NCBI GenBank assembly: GCA_022376925.1
Contig: JAIOJX010000025.1
Location: forward strand, 187,487,801 to 187,551,800
Direction of reading: 5' to 3'
Origin: Tragulus kanchil
Lineage: Eukaryota > Chordata > Mammalia > Artiodactyla > Tragulidae
Length of the DNA: 64,000 nt
In this document: piece after piece, positions 45,150 through 58,435 of the stretch
Position numbering within the stretch: position 1 is the stretch's first letter
Layout: each line of letters starts with the position of its first letter
The notes under the pieces: model-generated
What the model saw: only the letters and a program-made list of their open reading frames with translations
Told to the model about the DNA's origin: nothing
The model's database searches: none
Made by a program: the position numbers and the translations under genes

Positions 45150-45384
45150 TTGCGGTGACTTTTCTTGTTGTGGAACTCGGGCTCCAGGGCTCACGGGCTT
45201 CAGTCGTTGTGGCCCTGGGGCTCCATAGTTGCGGCTCCGAGGCTCTAGAGCACAGGCTCCATCGTTGTGGCTCATGGGCTTCGCTGCTCCGCAGCATGTG
45301 GGATTTTCCCAGATCAGGGATCAAACCGTGTCTCCTGCATTGGCAGGCGAGCTCTTCACCACGGAGCCACCAGGGAAGCCCTAC
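45037..45384 (-). repeat. tRNA-derived SINE, reverse, full length
   Basis: ttatttttggccattctggg, ctctagttgcagggagcggg, ctccgcagcatgtgggattt, cagatcagggatcaaaccgt and ggagccaccagggaagccc. The first about 110 bases also end D10 copy 1 (43930-44039). Confidence 0.9.
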
Positions 45385-47545
45385 AGACTGCTTCTTACGT
45401 GAGCAAAGACACCTCTAATTTCTTTAAGTCACCACTTCCCTGGTGTTGCTACAGCCAAACACGGTTTCCTAACAGACATGGGTCCCAGCAAGTAGCTCAG
45501 AAAAGGAAGTGCTTGCGAAAATACAGCAGGAGAAGTGATGATTGTGACGACACCACTGCGTTTTCCCACCTGTTTTGCTGGCAAAGACAGAAATGTGTGC
45601 CAGCACCTCAGGTAGCGGCCCCAAGAACCAGGGCACCCCCTGGCCGGGGCGGTGACAACGCTGCGATGGTCCAGCGGGCTGTCGGCCACAGGCCTGCTCC
45701 CGTGGGCGCTCTGGACGTGACCCAGGAGTGCCTGTCCAGGCGTGGGGACGAGCGGGCCAGGCCGTCCACCGTGGGTAACAGACGGCAAGCAACTGTGATC
45801 CCATCCCAGGGGACGGTTACGGGGGCCACGGCTCTAGGACATGACGACGCAGCAGTGCCTGTGGCCTCTCGCTCGTTTAGTGGCAGGAGCCAAGAGGAGG
45901 GCTGTGTGCGGTGTGCTGGCATCTTGTAGGAGACTTAAGATTATATACAGTTGGACTTCCCTGGTGGTCCAGTGGGTAAAGTGCAAGGGGTGCCGGTTCG
46001 ATCCCTGGAACGGGAAGATCCCACGAGTCGCGGAGCGGCTGGACCGGTGTCTCCAATGACGAGCCAGCGCTCTGGAGCGCACGCACCCAGAGCCGGTGCT
46101 CTGCTACGGGAGAGGCCACTGCAATGGGAAGCCCACACAGGCCAAAGAATACAAAGATGGATGAAAGCAACTAAATGAAGAACCAATAAAAGAGGCCAAA
46201 AAAAAAAATTAAAAAAAAAAAAGATGACATAGTTACGTACAACTTTCCTACGTGAAGTTTAGAGTTTAAACAAAATGTTTCCAAATCTTCAGTCTTACCT
46301 ATGCCAAACAGGCCTGGACGCCTCTGGACGGAGGTCACTGCTCTCCGGGGAGGCGACCCCACTGCATACCACACCCGGCCTTGGGGTCTGGCATCATTGG
46401 GTAGCCATTCCCTTCTCCAGGGATCTTCCCGACCAGGGACTTCTGGGTCACCACGGAGCCACCAGGAAGCCCTACAGACTGCTTCTACGTGAGCAAAGAC
46501 ACCTCTAATTTCTCTAAGTCACCACTTCCCTGGTGTTGCTACAGCCAAACACGGTTTCCTAACAGACATGGGTCCCAGCAAGTAGCTCAGAAAAGGAAGT
46601 GCTTGCGAAAATACAGCAGGAGAAGTGATGATTGTGACGACACCACTGCGTTTTCCCACCTGTTTTGCTGGCAAAGACAGAAATGTGTGCCAGCACCTCA
46701 GGTAGCGGCCCCAAGAACCAGGGCACCCCCTGGCCGGGGCGGTGACAACGCTGCGATGGTCCAGCGGGCTGTCGGCCACAGGCCTGCTCCCGTGGGCGCT
46801 CGGGGACGTGACCCAGGAGTGCCTGTCCAGGCGTGGGGACGAGCGGGCCAGGCCGTCCACCGTGGGTAACAGACGGCAAGCAACTGTGATCCCATCCCAG
46901 GGGACGGTTACGGGGGCCACGGCTCTAGGACATGACGACGCAGCAGTGCCTGTGGCCTCTCGCTCGTTTAGTGGCAGGAGCCAAGAGGAGGGCTGTGTGC
47001 GGTGTGCTGGCATCTTGTAGGAGACTTAAGATTATATACAGTTGGACTTCCCTGGTGGTCCAGTGGGTAAAGTGCAAGGGGTGCCGGTTCGATCCCTGGA
47101 ACGGGAAGATCCCACGAGTCGCGGAGCGGCTGGACCGGTGTCTCCAATGACGAGCCAGCGCTCTGGAGCGCACGCACCCAGAGCCGGTGCTCTGCTACGG
47201 GAGAGGCCACTGCAATGGGAAGCCCACACAGGCCAAAGAATACAAAGATGGATGAAAGCAACTAAATGAAGAACCAATAAAAGAGGCCAAAAAAAAAAAT
47301 TAAAAAAAAAAAAGATGACATAGTTACGTACAACTTTCCTACGTGAAGTTTAGAGTTTAAACAAAATGTTTCCAAATCTTCAGTCTTACCTATGCCAAAC
47401 AGGCCTGGACGCCTCTGGACGGAGGTCACTGCTCTCCGGGGAGGGCGACCCCACTGCATACCACACCCCGGCCTTGGGGTCTGGCATCATTGGGTAGCCA
47501 TTCCCTTCTCCAGGGGATCTTCCCGACCAGGGACTGAATCTGGGT
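45361..47545. repeat. tandem duplication D11, unit about 1092 bp
   Basis: About 45361-46452 is repeated at 46453-47545. Small indels at both ends (gcttcttacg versus gcttctacg; ctctggacg versus ctcggggacg). The copy 1/copy 2 junction lies in SINE-like sequence, with copy 1's ART2A cut short at ccgaccagggacttctgggt. Confidence 0.95.
45955..46212 (+). repeat. SINE, CATGTGTCCAAC-type relative (duplicate at 47046-47303)
   Basis: ggacttccctggtggtccag, ggttcgatccctggaacggg, gcggagcggctggaccggtg, tctccaatgacgagccagcg and a poly(A) tail. It lacks the acaccgccttg block of its relatives. Doubled by D11. Confidence 0.85.
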
Positions 47546-47600
47546 CTCCCACATTGCAGGTAGATTCTTTACCATCTGAGCCGCCAGGGCAACCCCAAAA
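47482..47600 (-). repeat. ART2A fragment, reverse
   Basis: gccattcccttctccagggg, atcttcccgaccagggactg, gattctttaccatctgagcc and gccagggcaac. A shortened relative at 46395-46440 is interrupted by the D11 junction. Confidence 0.85.
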
Positions 47601-47609
47601 GCCAGCAGG

Positions 47610-49260
47610 AATTTTAAATATGTATATATACATATACAAGCATTTCTCAAACCCAGGTTTCCTCTGACTCTGTCAGCTGGAAAGGGAAACAGGCTCTCTG
47701 GGATGGGCTGCCGCGCCCGCCTCCTTCCGCATGGATCTCAGCTGTGTTTCCCGGCTCCGCCCACCCCTGCTTCCCCCCAGCCTCTGGCACAAGCCCCTCC
47801 TCACTTCCCCAGCCCACCTCCCCATCACCCTTTGCCCTCTGGCTGGGAGCCCAGCCTCTCCCCACCCTGCCTCACCCCGGGGTGTCTGACTGAGCAGCCG
47901 CCAGGTGCCTCTCCTGCCAGCCCGGAGCTGAGCATCCCACTCCCCTGCTCAGAGCTCTCTGGGCCACGGGCTGCTGAGTAGCCGCATCTCCTGGACTAAC
48001 GCCTCACTCTCCTCCACTGCCCACCTGAGATGCCCCTCTGCCCTTCCTCCTCCCACCCCCGGGGACTCTCTCTCAAAGCCAGACCCTCCCTGGAGGGCGA
48101 CTCACACCGGTGGGGTTCTCTGCTGTGCCCCGCCAGAGGCCCGAGTCCGTCTCTACACATTCCTATGCCTAGCCTGCCCCAGCCTGGCACCTGAGCCGTC
48201 ATGCTGTGTAGCCCGGAGTCGTGATGCCCACTAGGCTCCACCCCCTCATAGGAAACTGTCCCGCCAACCCCCAAATAGGAGGCCCTGATGAAATGTCACT
48301 TGTTTCAAAGAGAAGCTAACCAGCTGACGGGGGTGGGAAGAGCCTCCCGCAGGGCTGGACGCTGGCTGGCAGCTGTGCCTCGTGGCTGGTGCCCTCCCCT
48401 CATCCTTTCTCCAGCTCCATGCCCCCAGCTGGGTCCCCAGGGCCACCTCCCTGTTTCTACAACCACCCCAGAGGCTGGCACCTGGAGAGGCTGCTCCCCA
48501 CGCCTCAGCTCCGCCTCGGGCGTGGAGGTGCTGATGGAGAACTTTCTCTCAATGGCAGATGGATCCTTTTGGATCTTAGACCAAATCTTCTCCCACTGAC
48601 ATATGTTCTCTGTGCAGAAACGCCACTGAGGCTGTGGGCTGGGGCTGCTCCTGTGTGCGTGTGTGTGTGTCTTTGTGCCTCTTGGTGGACGAGGCCCCAG
48701 GCTGCAGTCTGCAGAGAGAGTCCCCACACCCTGCCCCCAACTCCACTAATCCCCGAATCTCTGCGATGATGAATTCTATCTTCAAAGACCGTGTCTCTAA
48801 GTAAGGTCCCATTCGTAGGTGACGGGTGGTCAGGACGTCAGCACATCTTGGGGGAGCCCAGTGGCACCCGCAGCCCTGCCCTCCCCGGACTCGCCTGTGG
48901 GTGTCATGCCGCGTCATTCTCTGCCAGGTGGCAGTCCCAGCCCTGGACTAAGTAGAACAGTGTCCTGACCCAGCTGGAAGTAAAGACCGGCGGTCCAAAC
49001 CGTGTCAGCCTCCAGGGCCCCACTGCACTGGGACCTGGAACGGCTTGCCGAGAGGCCGTGGAAGGACCAGTGATCCGTAGGAGCCCCTCTCGGCATCTGG
49101 CGTGAGCACCTGCACGTCCCAAAGACGCAGACGGCCCCCGTGGAAGACTTGGGGTGCCGCTGGGCTGGGGTGGGGCTGGCGTGGCGCCTCCCTCCCCTTG
49201 GGCTTGTGCATGTGCTGCCGCCAGGCCAGGGCCCACCAGGTGACAGCCAGGACTCGCTAC
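47610..49260. other. CFAP99 intron 1, unique-looking stretch
   Basis: About 1.65 kb without recognised recent repeats apart from a short gt-rich run near 48656-48671. Parts near 47.9-48.2 kb are C-rich and could be ancient L2/MIR remnants, but I cannot place them. No splice-bounded open frame is apparent. Confidence 0.5.
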
Positions 49261-49274
49261 TAATCAGCCACTGT

Positions 49275-49475
49275 GACAGGGCTAGCTGCCCAGCTGTCTT
49301 CAGATCTCTGCGACCCACGGACTGTAGCCCGGCAGGCTCCTCTGTCCATGGAATTCTTCAGGCAAGGACACTGGTGGGTAGTTAGTCCCTTCTCCAGGAG
49401 ATCTCCCAGTCCAGGGATCAAACTTGCATCTCCTGCAGGCACACTCTCACCATCTGTGCCGCCCGGGAAGCCCTG
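49275..49475 (-). repeat. ART2A element, reverse
   Basis: ctctgcgacccacggactgt, ggcaggctcctctgtccatg, ttctccaggagatctcccag, gatcaaacttgcatctcctg and gccgcccgggaagccc. Confidence 0.87.
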
Positions 49476-49499
49476 ACCAAGCCACTGGTTGTGAGAAAA

Positions 49500-49624
49500 A
49501 AACCCAGTTGTTTTTGGCCATGCCACACGATCTGTGGGCTCTTGGATTCTGGACCAGGGATGGAAGCCATGCCCCGGGCCGTGGAGGCGTGGATCCTAAC
49601 CACTGGACCGCCTGGGACGTCCCA
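49500..49624 (-). repeat. tRNA-derived SINE fragment, reverse
   Basis: tttttggccatgccacacga, gaccagggatggaagccatg, ctaaccactggaccgcctgg and gacgtccc at the end. It sits next to the ART2A above. Confidence 0.75.
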
Positions 49625-51076
49625 TCCCAAACTATTTGCTGTAACAAACTCAACTATCAGTAATTATTCTGTGATTACTATGGGAAAGAAAGGCACTAAC
49701 TTGACTGGTTTTGCTGAGCGGTGGCCGATGCCCTGCAGGGCCTGGGGGCTGGGGCGGGTGTGGCTGGAAATGGAGGGTGAGAAATGTGGGCGGTGCAGGG
49801 AACTGCAGCCGAGAGGCCTTTCTTGTCTTTAGGACAAGGGGACAAACCATCGAGGCGGGGGACGAGACCAACCCGCTGAGGGGTGTGGGGCCGGACAGAC
49901 TCAGGAAGCCGCCCAGGGGTGGGTTGTGGGCACAGGGCTTCAAGGCCAGCTCCGACCAGGAAAGAGAAGGGCTGTGGAGGGCCTGACTTGGCTGTTTTCA
50001 CCCGTTCCCCCAGAAGTTTCGGGTGTCAGGGGAGAGTCTGGGGAGGGCAGCAGCGGTGTGGGAGGGGGTGCGCCGCTCAGTCCTTGCCCACAGCCAGGCT
50101 CCAGGCGGCAGAGACCTTTTTGAACGACATCGGGGAGCAGCGGTCCCAGGCTTTTCTCTCGTGAGAGAGGCGTTGGTGTCCAGGACCCCTCCAGCCTCCG
50201 GGGGCACGGCCAGGGCCCTCCCACCCCTGCCCCAGGTTTCCCAGCGGCTGCGCCACAAGGAAGCTGATGAAGGAGGGAGGGAGAGTGGGTCCACCTGCGG
50301 CCCGGGGCCCGCTGCAGGTGCACAGTGGCAGGGCCCGGCCACAGCCACATCCCAGTCCAGCAAAGCAGCTCACAGGCCTTACTAAGCAAAAGCCAGGGAA
50401 GGCTGCACTGGCATTTAAAAGTGGGCGGGGGCGAGGGGGCCGCAGGCTGAGTGTAGCCCCTGAGTGTCTCCTTGGGTGGACGTGGCCCCCTCTGATGCCC
50501 GGTCCACGGGGCCCGAGCCCTCAAGTCCTGAAGGTGGCACCTGCAACGCGCGGCCCTGCTCCCAGGCACCTGCTCTTGATGGACAGACGGATGGACGCGG
50601 GGTCAGGTCGCAGGGAGGCCTCTGAGATGCTCGAGTGACCAGACCTGGGCCCAGAGAGACCCCAGCCCAGGGTCCCTCTGCATGTGCTTCAGCAGGGACA
50701 GCAGGACACGGGCCCTGGGGCCTGGGGACAAGAGCCAAGGAGTTCTTCCAGGTGTGGGCCTGCTGCTCTGCGTACGGCCCTGCCCTGGGGACAAAGACGC
50801 CCTGACGGAGGGGAGATGCCTTGAGCCAAGGACAGGCCGACCCTGCCGACATGCCCAGTTCCAAGCCAGGCTTCTGGGTGGCGACAGCAGCCCGAGGCAC
50901 GTGCTGGGAGCCGGGAAGGCCTCCTTGAGGCACAAGAGGGGGCCCGGTCCCCAGAGAAACTTGGATTCAGAGGGACACCTGACGTCCAGCCTTTGGCAGC
51001 TGGGTATCTCGCCTTCACGCGGGTCTCTCTCCTCGTGGAGGAGGGAGTGAGATGGAAACGCTTCCCATAGCAGTCA

Positions 51077-51904
<828 letters not shown>

Positions 51905-52336
51905 TCAATATTCCAGAAACGCACCAGCTCCAGGAGACTGGCTTGCCCAGAGCCCTTCTCTGGCAGGTCCTGGAGAAGCTGCCTGTGGGGGGATGGGCCC
52001 TGAGAAGCTGGTTTTAACGGGTGACCGCCAGATTGTCCTCAGACAGGGTGGCCAGCCTCCGGGAGCTCCCGTCGCATCCTCCCTGTTCCACGCTGACTGA
52101 GCAGCTCTGGGTCACCACGAGGCTGGTCTCCTAGGCACTGGCTGTTGGCAAAGCCTCATTTCCACCCAGGAGGCTGGCCTGCCTCCAGAGAGCAGCCCAC
52201 AGACGCAGGTCCTGCAGGGTGGAGGCCAACGAAGAAACACCGACTCCGGGGGTCACCGGAGAGATGGCCCACCCCAGCCAGTCACGGTCCACTGGGTGAG
52301 CGCCCGCCACCCCTGTAGAGGAGGGAGGCCGAAAGC

Positions 52337-54543
52337 CAGCAGACGCTGCAGGGGACCCCTGACACCAAACCCAGAAACAGAACGAGCAGAAAAGGACTGT
52401 GCACCGTGTGCATGGCAGGAAAACCCAGACACAGTCACACCAGCTCCGAGAGACGGACAGACAAGTGTCCAAGAAGCGTCTAAGGGAGAAGAGAGTTCTC
52501 CGAAACTCAAGCATGACGGCAGAGCTGGAGAGGCACAGATAAAGGGGGAAAGAGAGTAGAGAGGAGATCATGAAGATGCTCAAGCTGGGAGAAAAACGCC
52601 ACGAACGTCGGGAACTGTCCAAAAGATTTGTGTTCCAGGTGACGGGCGCCTCAGGGAGACAGCAAGAGCACGTCCCGGAACTGACGGACAGGGGCCCTGG
52701 GGGCCCGAGGCAGGGGGCGAAGAAGGGACAGGGAGGCGTGAGGGCGCCCTTGGGGCCCCGATGGTAACTCTGGGCACCGGGTCCGGGGAACCCCTCCCCA
52801 GCCTGGAAGGACGGGGGCCCTGGAGGGCGTGTCTGGTGGCCCCAGCAGCTGCCCTCCTCGGCACCTGTGGAGGGCGGAGACGGAGGCCCCGCCCCTGCCC
52901 CGGGGAGCGCACCCAGCCAGGCTCAAGCGCGGGACCGGGGAGCCGGAGACGTCCCAGGAAGGTGCCAGCAGGGCACAGGCCAGGGCCCCGGGGCCCAGGG
53001 AACCCCCGTCAGGCCCCCGTTCCTGAGCAGTGTTACGGAGCCTTTGACGCTGCCCTTGCTGGGCCAGGGCAGGAAGCTCTGCAGCTGCCGGGGGTCTGTG
53101 TCACCCCCCGCCAGCTTCACACACGAGCCCCACGCCACCCAGCAGGGAGGCCTGGCTGGGCCTTGGGCTCCTTGGAGGCTGCTCTGGGGCCCAGCCCCGG
53201 CTACGCGTGGACTCAGAAGCCGGCAGGAGCCTCCGCTAGATGAGGCTGAAAGAAAGGCCTCTTGGGACTCGGCGACAGGCTGGACGTGGCTTGAAGGCCC
53301 GGTGCTGAGGGCCGGCCCCGGAGACCACATCTCAGGAGGGTCGGCGGAGCCAGAGACGGGTCTGCCGCAACCAGGGCCAGCTGCCTGCGCAGAGGCCACG
53401 GCCCACGGAGGCTCGGGGATGCCCGAGAGCTCGTTTCCACGTCAGCAGACGCTGCAGGGGACCCCTGACACCAAACCCAGAAACAGAACGAGCAGAAAAG
53501 GACTGTGCACCGTGTGCATGGCAGGAAAACCCAGACACAGTCACACCAGCTCCGAGAGACGGACAGACAAGTGTCCAAGAAGCGTCTAAGGGAGAAGAGA
53601 GTTCTCCGAAACTCAAGCATGACGGCAGAGCTGGAGAGGCACAGATAAAGGGGGAAAGAGAGTAGAGAGGAGATCATGAAGATGCTCAAGCTGGGAGAAA
53701 AACGCCACGAACGTCGGGAACTGTCCAAAAGATTTGTGTTCCAGGTGACGGGCGCCTCAGGGAGACAGCAAGAGCACGTCCCGGAACTGACGGACAGGGG
53801 CCCTGGGGGCCCGAGGCAGGGGGCGAAGAAGGGACAGGGAGGCGTGAGGGCGCCCTTGGGGCCCCGATGGTAACTCTGGGCACCGGGTCCGGGGAACCCC
53901 TCCCCAGCCTGGAAGGACGGGGGCCCTGGAGGGCGTGTCTGGTGGCCCCAGCAGCTGCCCTCCTCGGCACCTGTGGAGGGCGGAGACGGGGGCCCCCGCC
54001 CCTGCCCGGGAGCGCACCCAGCCAGGCTCAAGCGGGGACCGGGGGCCGGAGACGTCCCAGGAAGGTGCCAGCAGGGCACAGGCCAGGGCCCCGGGCCCAG
54101 GGAACCCCGTCAGGCCCCGTTCCTGAGCAGTGTTACGGAGCCTTTGACGCTGCCCTTGCTGGGCCAGGGCAGGAAGCTCTGCAGCTGCCGGGGGTCTGTG
54201 TCACCCCCCGCCAGCTTCACACACGAGCCCCACGCCACCCAGCAGGGAGGCCTGGCTGGGCCTTGGGCTCCTTGGAGGCTGCTCTGGGGCCCAGCCCCGG
54301 CTACGCGTGGACTCAGAAGCCGGCAGGAGCCTCCGCTAGATGAGGCTGAAAGAAAGGCCTCTTGGGACTCGGCGATAGGCTGGACGTGGCTTGAAGGCCC
54401 GGTGCTGAGGGCCGGCCCCGGAGACCACATCTCAGGAGGGTCGGCGGAGCCAGAGACGGGTCTGCCGCAACCAGGGCCAGCTGCCTGCGCAGAGGCCACG
54501 GCCCACGGAGGCTCGGGGATGCCCGAGAGCTCGTTTCCACGTC
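52337..54543. repeat. tandem duplication D12, unit 1106 bp
   Basis: 52337-53442 is repeated at 53443-54543 starting cagcagacgctgcaggggac. The second copy carries several one-base losses or gains in G/C runs around 53980-54115 relative to 52875-53010. A single substitution is also visible (ggcgacagg versus ggcgatagg). Confidence 0.97.
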
Positions 54544-54739
54544 AGTCCTTCCAGCCACGTGCTCCTAAGTCGGGGTACCGGGCCGTCACCGCCTCAGGGC
54601 AGGTGGGGCCGAGCCCTGGGGGCGGGAGTGCGGGGAGGAGCAGGCACCAGCCAGCGCAGTCTCCTTCCACTCCAGCCGTCTCTAACACCCCCATTCTCAG
54701 CTGCTGTGGGCCCCGCGGAGCCGCCTCAGCACGCCCTCC

Positions 54740-56987
54740 CCCTTCCCAGCCCAGGCTCACAGTCCCTGGACCCTCCTCCCTCCTCACCCCGGCCCAGTCC
54801 ACTTGGGTTTCTTACTGTTCAGAAGCCCCACCACATGTCTCTACAAAACCTCAAACACTCTTCCTTCTCCTCACCCTGGTGAGCTCCTAGGCAGCCCTCA
54901 CAACCCCATTCAAATAGCACCACCTGTGAAGCCTTCCTTCCTCTCCCTTCACTTTCTTCTTCCCTGTGCCTCCTCTGAAGTTGTCTGAACTTCGCTTAAG
55001 CTTCCATGAGCTCTCAGGGCCTGCCTTGTCACCTCTGAGTCCCTTGCCCTTTCCCCAGCACTGGCACTCAGCATGAGCCACAGAATTGTCTGCAATGAAT
55101 GAGGAACTATAAACGTGTAGGAAAGGGTGGAGCGTGCTAAATGGTTCTTGTGTTTAAATCTGCAAGACGGCGTTACAACCCAAAGAGAGACCCACCTAAA
55201 GATCAGGAGGCTTTCTTAAGCATTGGCTTCCACAGGTCCAGTGCGACAGTCTCATTTAATCGGACACCAGAGATGCCCCCACAGTGGTCACTGGCAGGTT
55301 ACTGTGGAAGAGAGCCCGCCATGAACTGTGTGGGCTGGGGTGCGGTGGGGTTAGTCTCTTCATCTCCAAGGAGGGTCTTCTGCCTGCGGGATCCTCTGAC
55401 CCTCCCCCGCCGCCTGGTCCCAGAACTGGGCGCCCCACACGGCGCGCAGAGAGCTGCCTGTGAGCGTGCACACTGGAAGAGGCACTGAGCACTCCATTCC
55501 AGCGGAAGGGAGCCTATAATCTTTGTCAGAATATTCACGACTTCAGGTAGGAAATAGGCATCAAGTTCACTCCGTTCTGATGCGTGCTTTTAGCATCTCA
55601 GCTTTATTTTAATGGTGCACGACCATGCATGTGGGGAGTGAGATTTAACTCCAAAGCGTACTCTTTCAATATTGATTTTAATTCCACTAATCAGGACTTG
55701 ATGGTCTCACATTTAAGGAAACTTTAAAGGTTTAGGCCTTTAAGCTGGGCCAGACCAAGCCTTTTCTTAGCAAATTCTTTACAGACAGAAATGAGATTAC
55801 ACAAGGAGATCTGAATTCCACACACACTCTTAGTTGCTGGACAGGCTTCTCTTAGGGTCCCCCTCCCCTTCCACAGCCCAGGCTCACAGTCCCTGGACCC
55901 TCCTCCCTCCTCACCCCGGCCCAGTCCACTTGGGTTTCTTACTGTTCAGAAGCCCCACCACATGTCTCTACAAAACCTCAAACACTCTTCCTTCTCCTCA
56001 CCCTGGTGAGCTCCTAGGCAGCCCTCACAACCCCATTCAAATAGCACCACCTGTGAAGCCTTCCTTCCTCTCCCTTCACTTTCTTCTTCCCTGTGCCTCC
56101 TCTGAAGTTGTCTGAACTTCGCTTAAGCTTCCATGAGCTCTCAGGGCCTGCCTTGTCACCTCTGAGTCCCTTGCCCTTTCCCCAGCACTGGCACTCAGCA
56201 TGAGCCACAGAATTGTCTGCAATGAATGAGGAACTATAAACGTGTAGGAAAGGGTGGAGCGTGCTAAATGGTTCTTGTGTTTAAATCTGCAAGACGGCGT
56301 TACAACCCAAAGAGAGACCCACCTAAAGATCAGGAGGCTTTCTTAAGCATTGGCTTCCACAGGTCCAGTGCGACAGTCTCATTTAATCGGACACCAGAGA
56401 TGCCCCCACAGTGGTCACTGGCAGGTTACTGTGGAAGAGAGCCCGCCATGAACTGTGTGGGCTGGGGTGCGGTGGGGTTAGTCTCTTCATCTCCAAGGAG
56501 GGTCTTCTGCCTGCGGGATCCTCTGACCCTCCCCCGCCGCCTGGTCCCAGAACTGGGCGCCCCACACGGCGCGCAGAGAGCTGCCTGTGAGCGTGCACAC
56601 TGGAAGAGGCACTGAGCACTCCATTCCAGCGGAAGGGAGCCTATAATCTTTGTCAGAATATTCACGACTTCAGGTAGGAAATAGGCATCGAAGTTCACTC
56701 CGTTCTGATGCGTGCTTTTAGCATCTCAGCTTTATTTTAATGGTGCACGACCATGCATGTGGGGAGTGAGATTTAACTCCAAAGCGTACTCTTTCAATAT
56801 TGATTTTAATTCCACTAATCAGGACTTGATGGTCTCACATTTAAGGAAACTTTAAAGGTTTAGGCCTTTAAGCTGGGCCAGACCAAGCCTTTTCTTAGCA
56901 AATTCTTTACAGACAGAAATGAGATTACACAAGGAGATCTGAATTCCGTCACACACACTCTTAGTTGCTGGACAGGCTTCTCTTACA
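54740..56987. repeat. tandem duplication D13, offset 1127 bp
   Basis: About 54740-55858 is repeated at about 55866-56987. A few bases at the join (gggtccccctccccttccac) are unshared. One indel near 56690 (catcaag versus catcgaag) and one near 56945 (ccacacac versus ccgtcacacac). Confidence 0.96.
54840..55110 (+). repeat. possible L2/MIR-like ancient element (duplicate at 55967-56237)
   Basis: cccattcaaatagcaccacc, tgtgaagccttccttcctct and cttccatgagctctcagggc followed by tgaatgaggaac resemble the order of an L2 3' end, but divergence is high. Confidence 0.45.
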
Positions 56988-57109
56988 TGGATCCCAAATG
57001 TGTGCTAATTAAAATACACTCTTTCTCTGCCTCTAAATTCTGATTAAACCCCAGTTCCTAAGGATTTCTGCTAACTCATGCTCCGACGGCTTCGCTTAAA
57101 GTACAGACC

Positions 57110-57510
57110 TGCGTGGCAGGCTTTGCTGGTGCTTTTCAGTCTCCACTCTCCCTTTCTTCCTGATGACAAAACCTTGATTTTCAGTTGGGTCTATTGCAGC
57201 CTAACCGAAAGATGACATTTCCTAGCCTTCCTGACATCTGGGTATGGCAAGAAGTGGAGGAGTTTGAGACTTCCAGAAAGTCTCCTTGTAAGAGAGGGAC
57301 ATACATTTCCTCTTTTCCATCCTGCTGCCTGGACTCAGGAGGTGGTAGCTGGAGCTTCAGTAGCAATTCTGGACCATGAGGAAACACGCAAAGATGGCAG
57401 AAGAGCAAGCTGGAGGACCCAGATATTCCTGACGACTTCTGAGGGTGCCGTATCTCCCAAGACGGCCTCCCCATGGGTCTATTCTATGGAAACATTAAGA
57501 ATCTTCTCTG
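57110..57510 (+). repeat. ancient interspersed repeat, family not assigned
   Basis: cctaaccgaaagatgacatt, ttccatcctgctgcctggac and tctggaccatgaggaaacac form a pattern seen in old mammalian dispersed repeats. I cannot name the family with certainty. Confidence 0.4.
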
Positions 57511-57555
57511 GACCACTATAATGCTGAAATTTTTCATTGCATAAAAGTGAACCTA

Positions 57556-57886
57556 GGGCTTCCCTGGTGGTCCAGTGGGTAGGGACACCACCTTGCAGTG
57601 CAAGGGGCGCTGGTGCGATCCCTAGCCTGGGAAGATCCCACGTGCCCCGAAGTGGCTGGACTGATGTGTCCAATTACGGAGCCAGAGCTCTGGAGCGCAT
57701 GCGCCCAGAGCCAGAGCTCTGCGACAACAGAGGCCACCGCAATGGGAGGCCCACACGGGTCAAAGAACAAAGATGGATGAAAATAGACAAATGAAAGACC
57801 AATAGAAGTGGCCTGCCTGCTCCCCTCCCTCCCCACCCCACCCCCACCAAAATAAGTAAATAAATAAATCTAAAAAAAAAAAAAAA
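57556..57886 (+). repeat. SINE, CATGTGTCCAAC-type subfamily
   Basis: ggcttccctggtggtccagt, caccttgcagtgcaaggggc, gatgtgtccaattacggagc, gcgcatgcgcccagagccag, gaaagaccaatagaagtggc, then a taaa repeat and poly(A) tail. Confidence 0.9.
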
Positions 57887-57909
57887 AGGTGAAGCTAATC
57901 CTAACTATT

Positions 57910-58435
57910 GGGCTTCCCTGGGGTTTATGGTAAAGAATCCTGCCGGGCTTCCCCTGGTGGTCCAGTGGGTAAGGACACCGCCTTGCAGTGCGAGGGGCGC
58001 CGGTTCGATCCCTGGCCTGGGAAGATCCCACGTGCTGCGGAGCGGCTGGACCGATGTGTCCAATTACCAAGCCAGAGCTCCGGCGCACATGCGCCCAGAG
58101 CCGGCGCTCTGCGACGACAGAGGCCACTGTGATGGGAGGCCCACAGGAGCCAAGGAACAGGGACGGATGAAGATAGAGAAATGAAAGACCAACAGAAGTG
58201 GCCCGCCCATCCCCCTCCCCCCCCCCCCCCCCCCCAAAGATAAAAAAAAAAAAAAAGAATCCACCTGCCAATGCAGGAGACTTGGGTTTGATCCCTAGGT
58301 TGGGAACATTCCCTGGAGGAGGAAATGGCAGCCCACTCCAGTGTTCTTGCCTGAAGAATCCCATGGACAGAGGAGCCTGGTGGGCTGCAGTCCATGGGGT
58401 CACAGTGCGTCGGACACGACTGAGCAAGAGTCCAC
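57910..58435 (+). repeat. ART2A split by a younger SINE insertion
   Basis: ART2A begins at 57910 (gggcttccctggggtttatg) and is interrupted at 57944. It resumes at about 58255 (aaagaatccacctgcc) and runs to about 58435 with catggacagaggagcctggt. The inserted SINE of the CATGTGTCCAAC type occupies 57945-58254 and ends in poly(C) and poly(A). aaagaatcc...tgcc flanks both sides as a probable target-site duplication. Confidence 0.85.
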
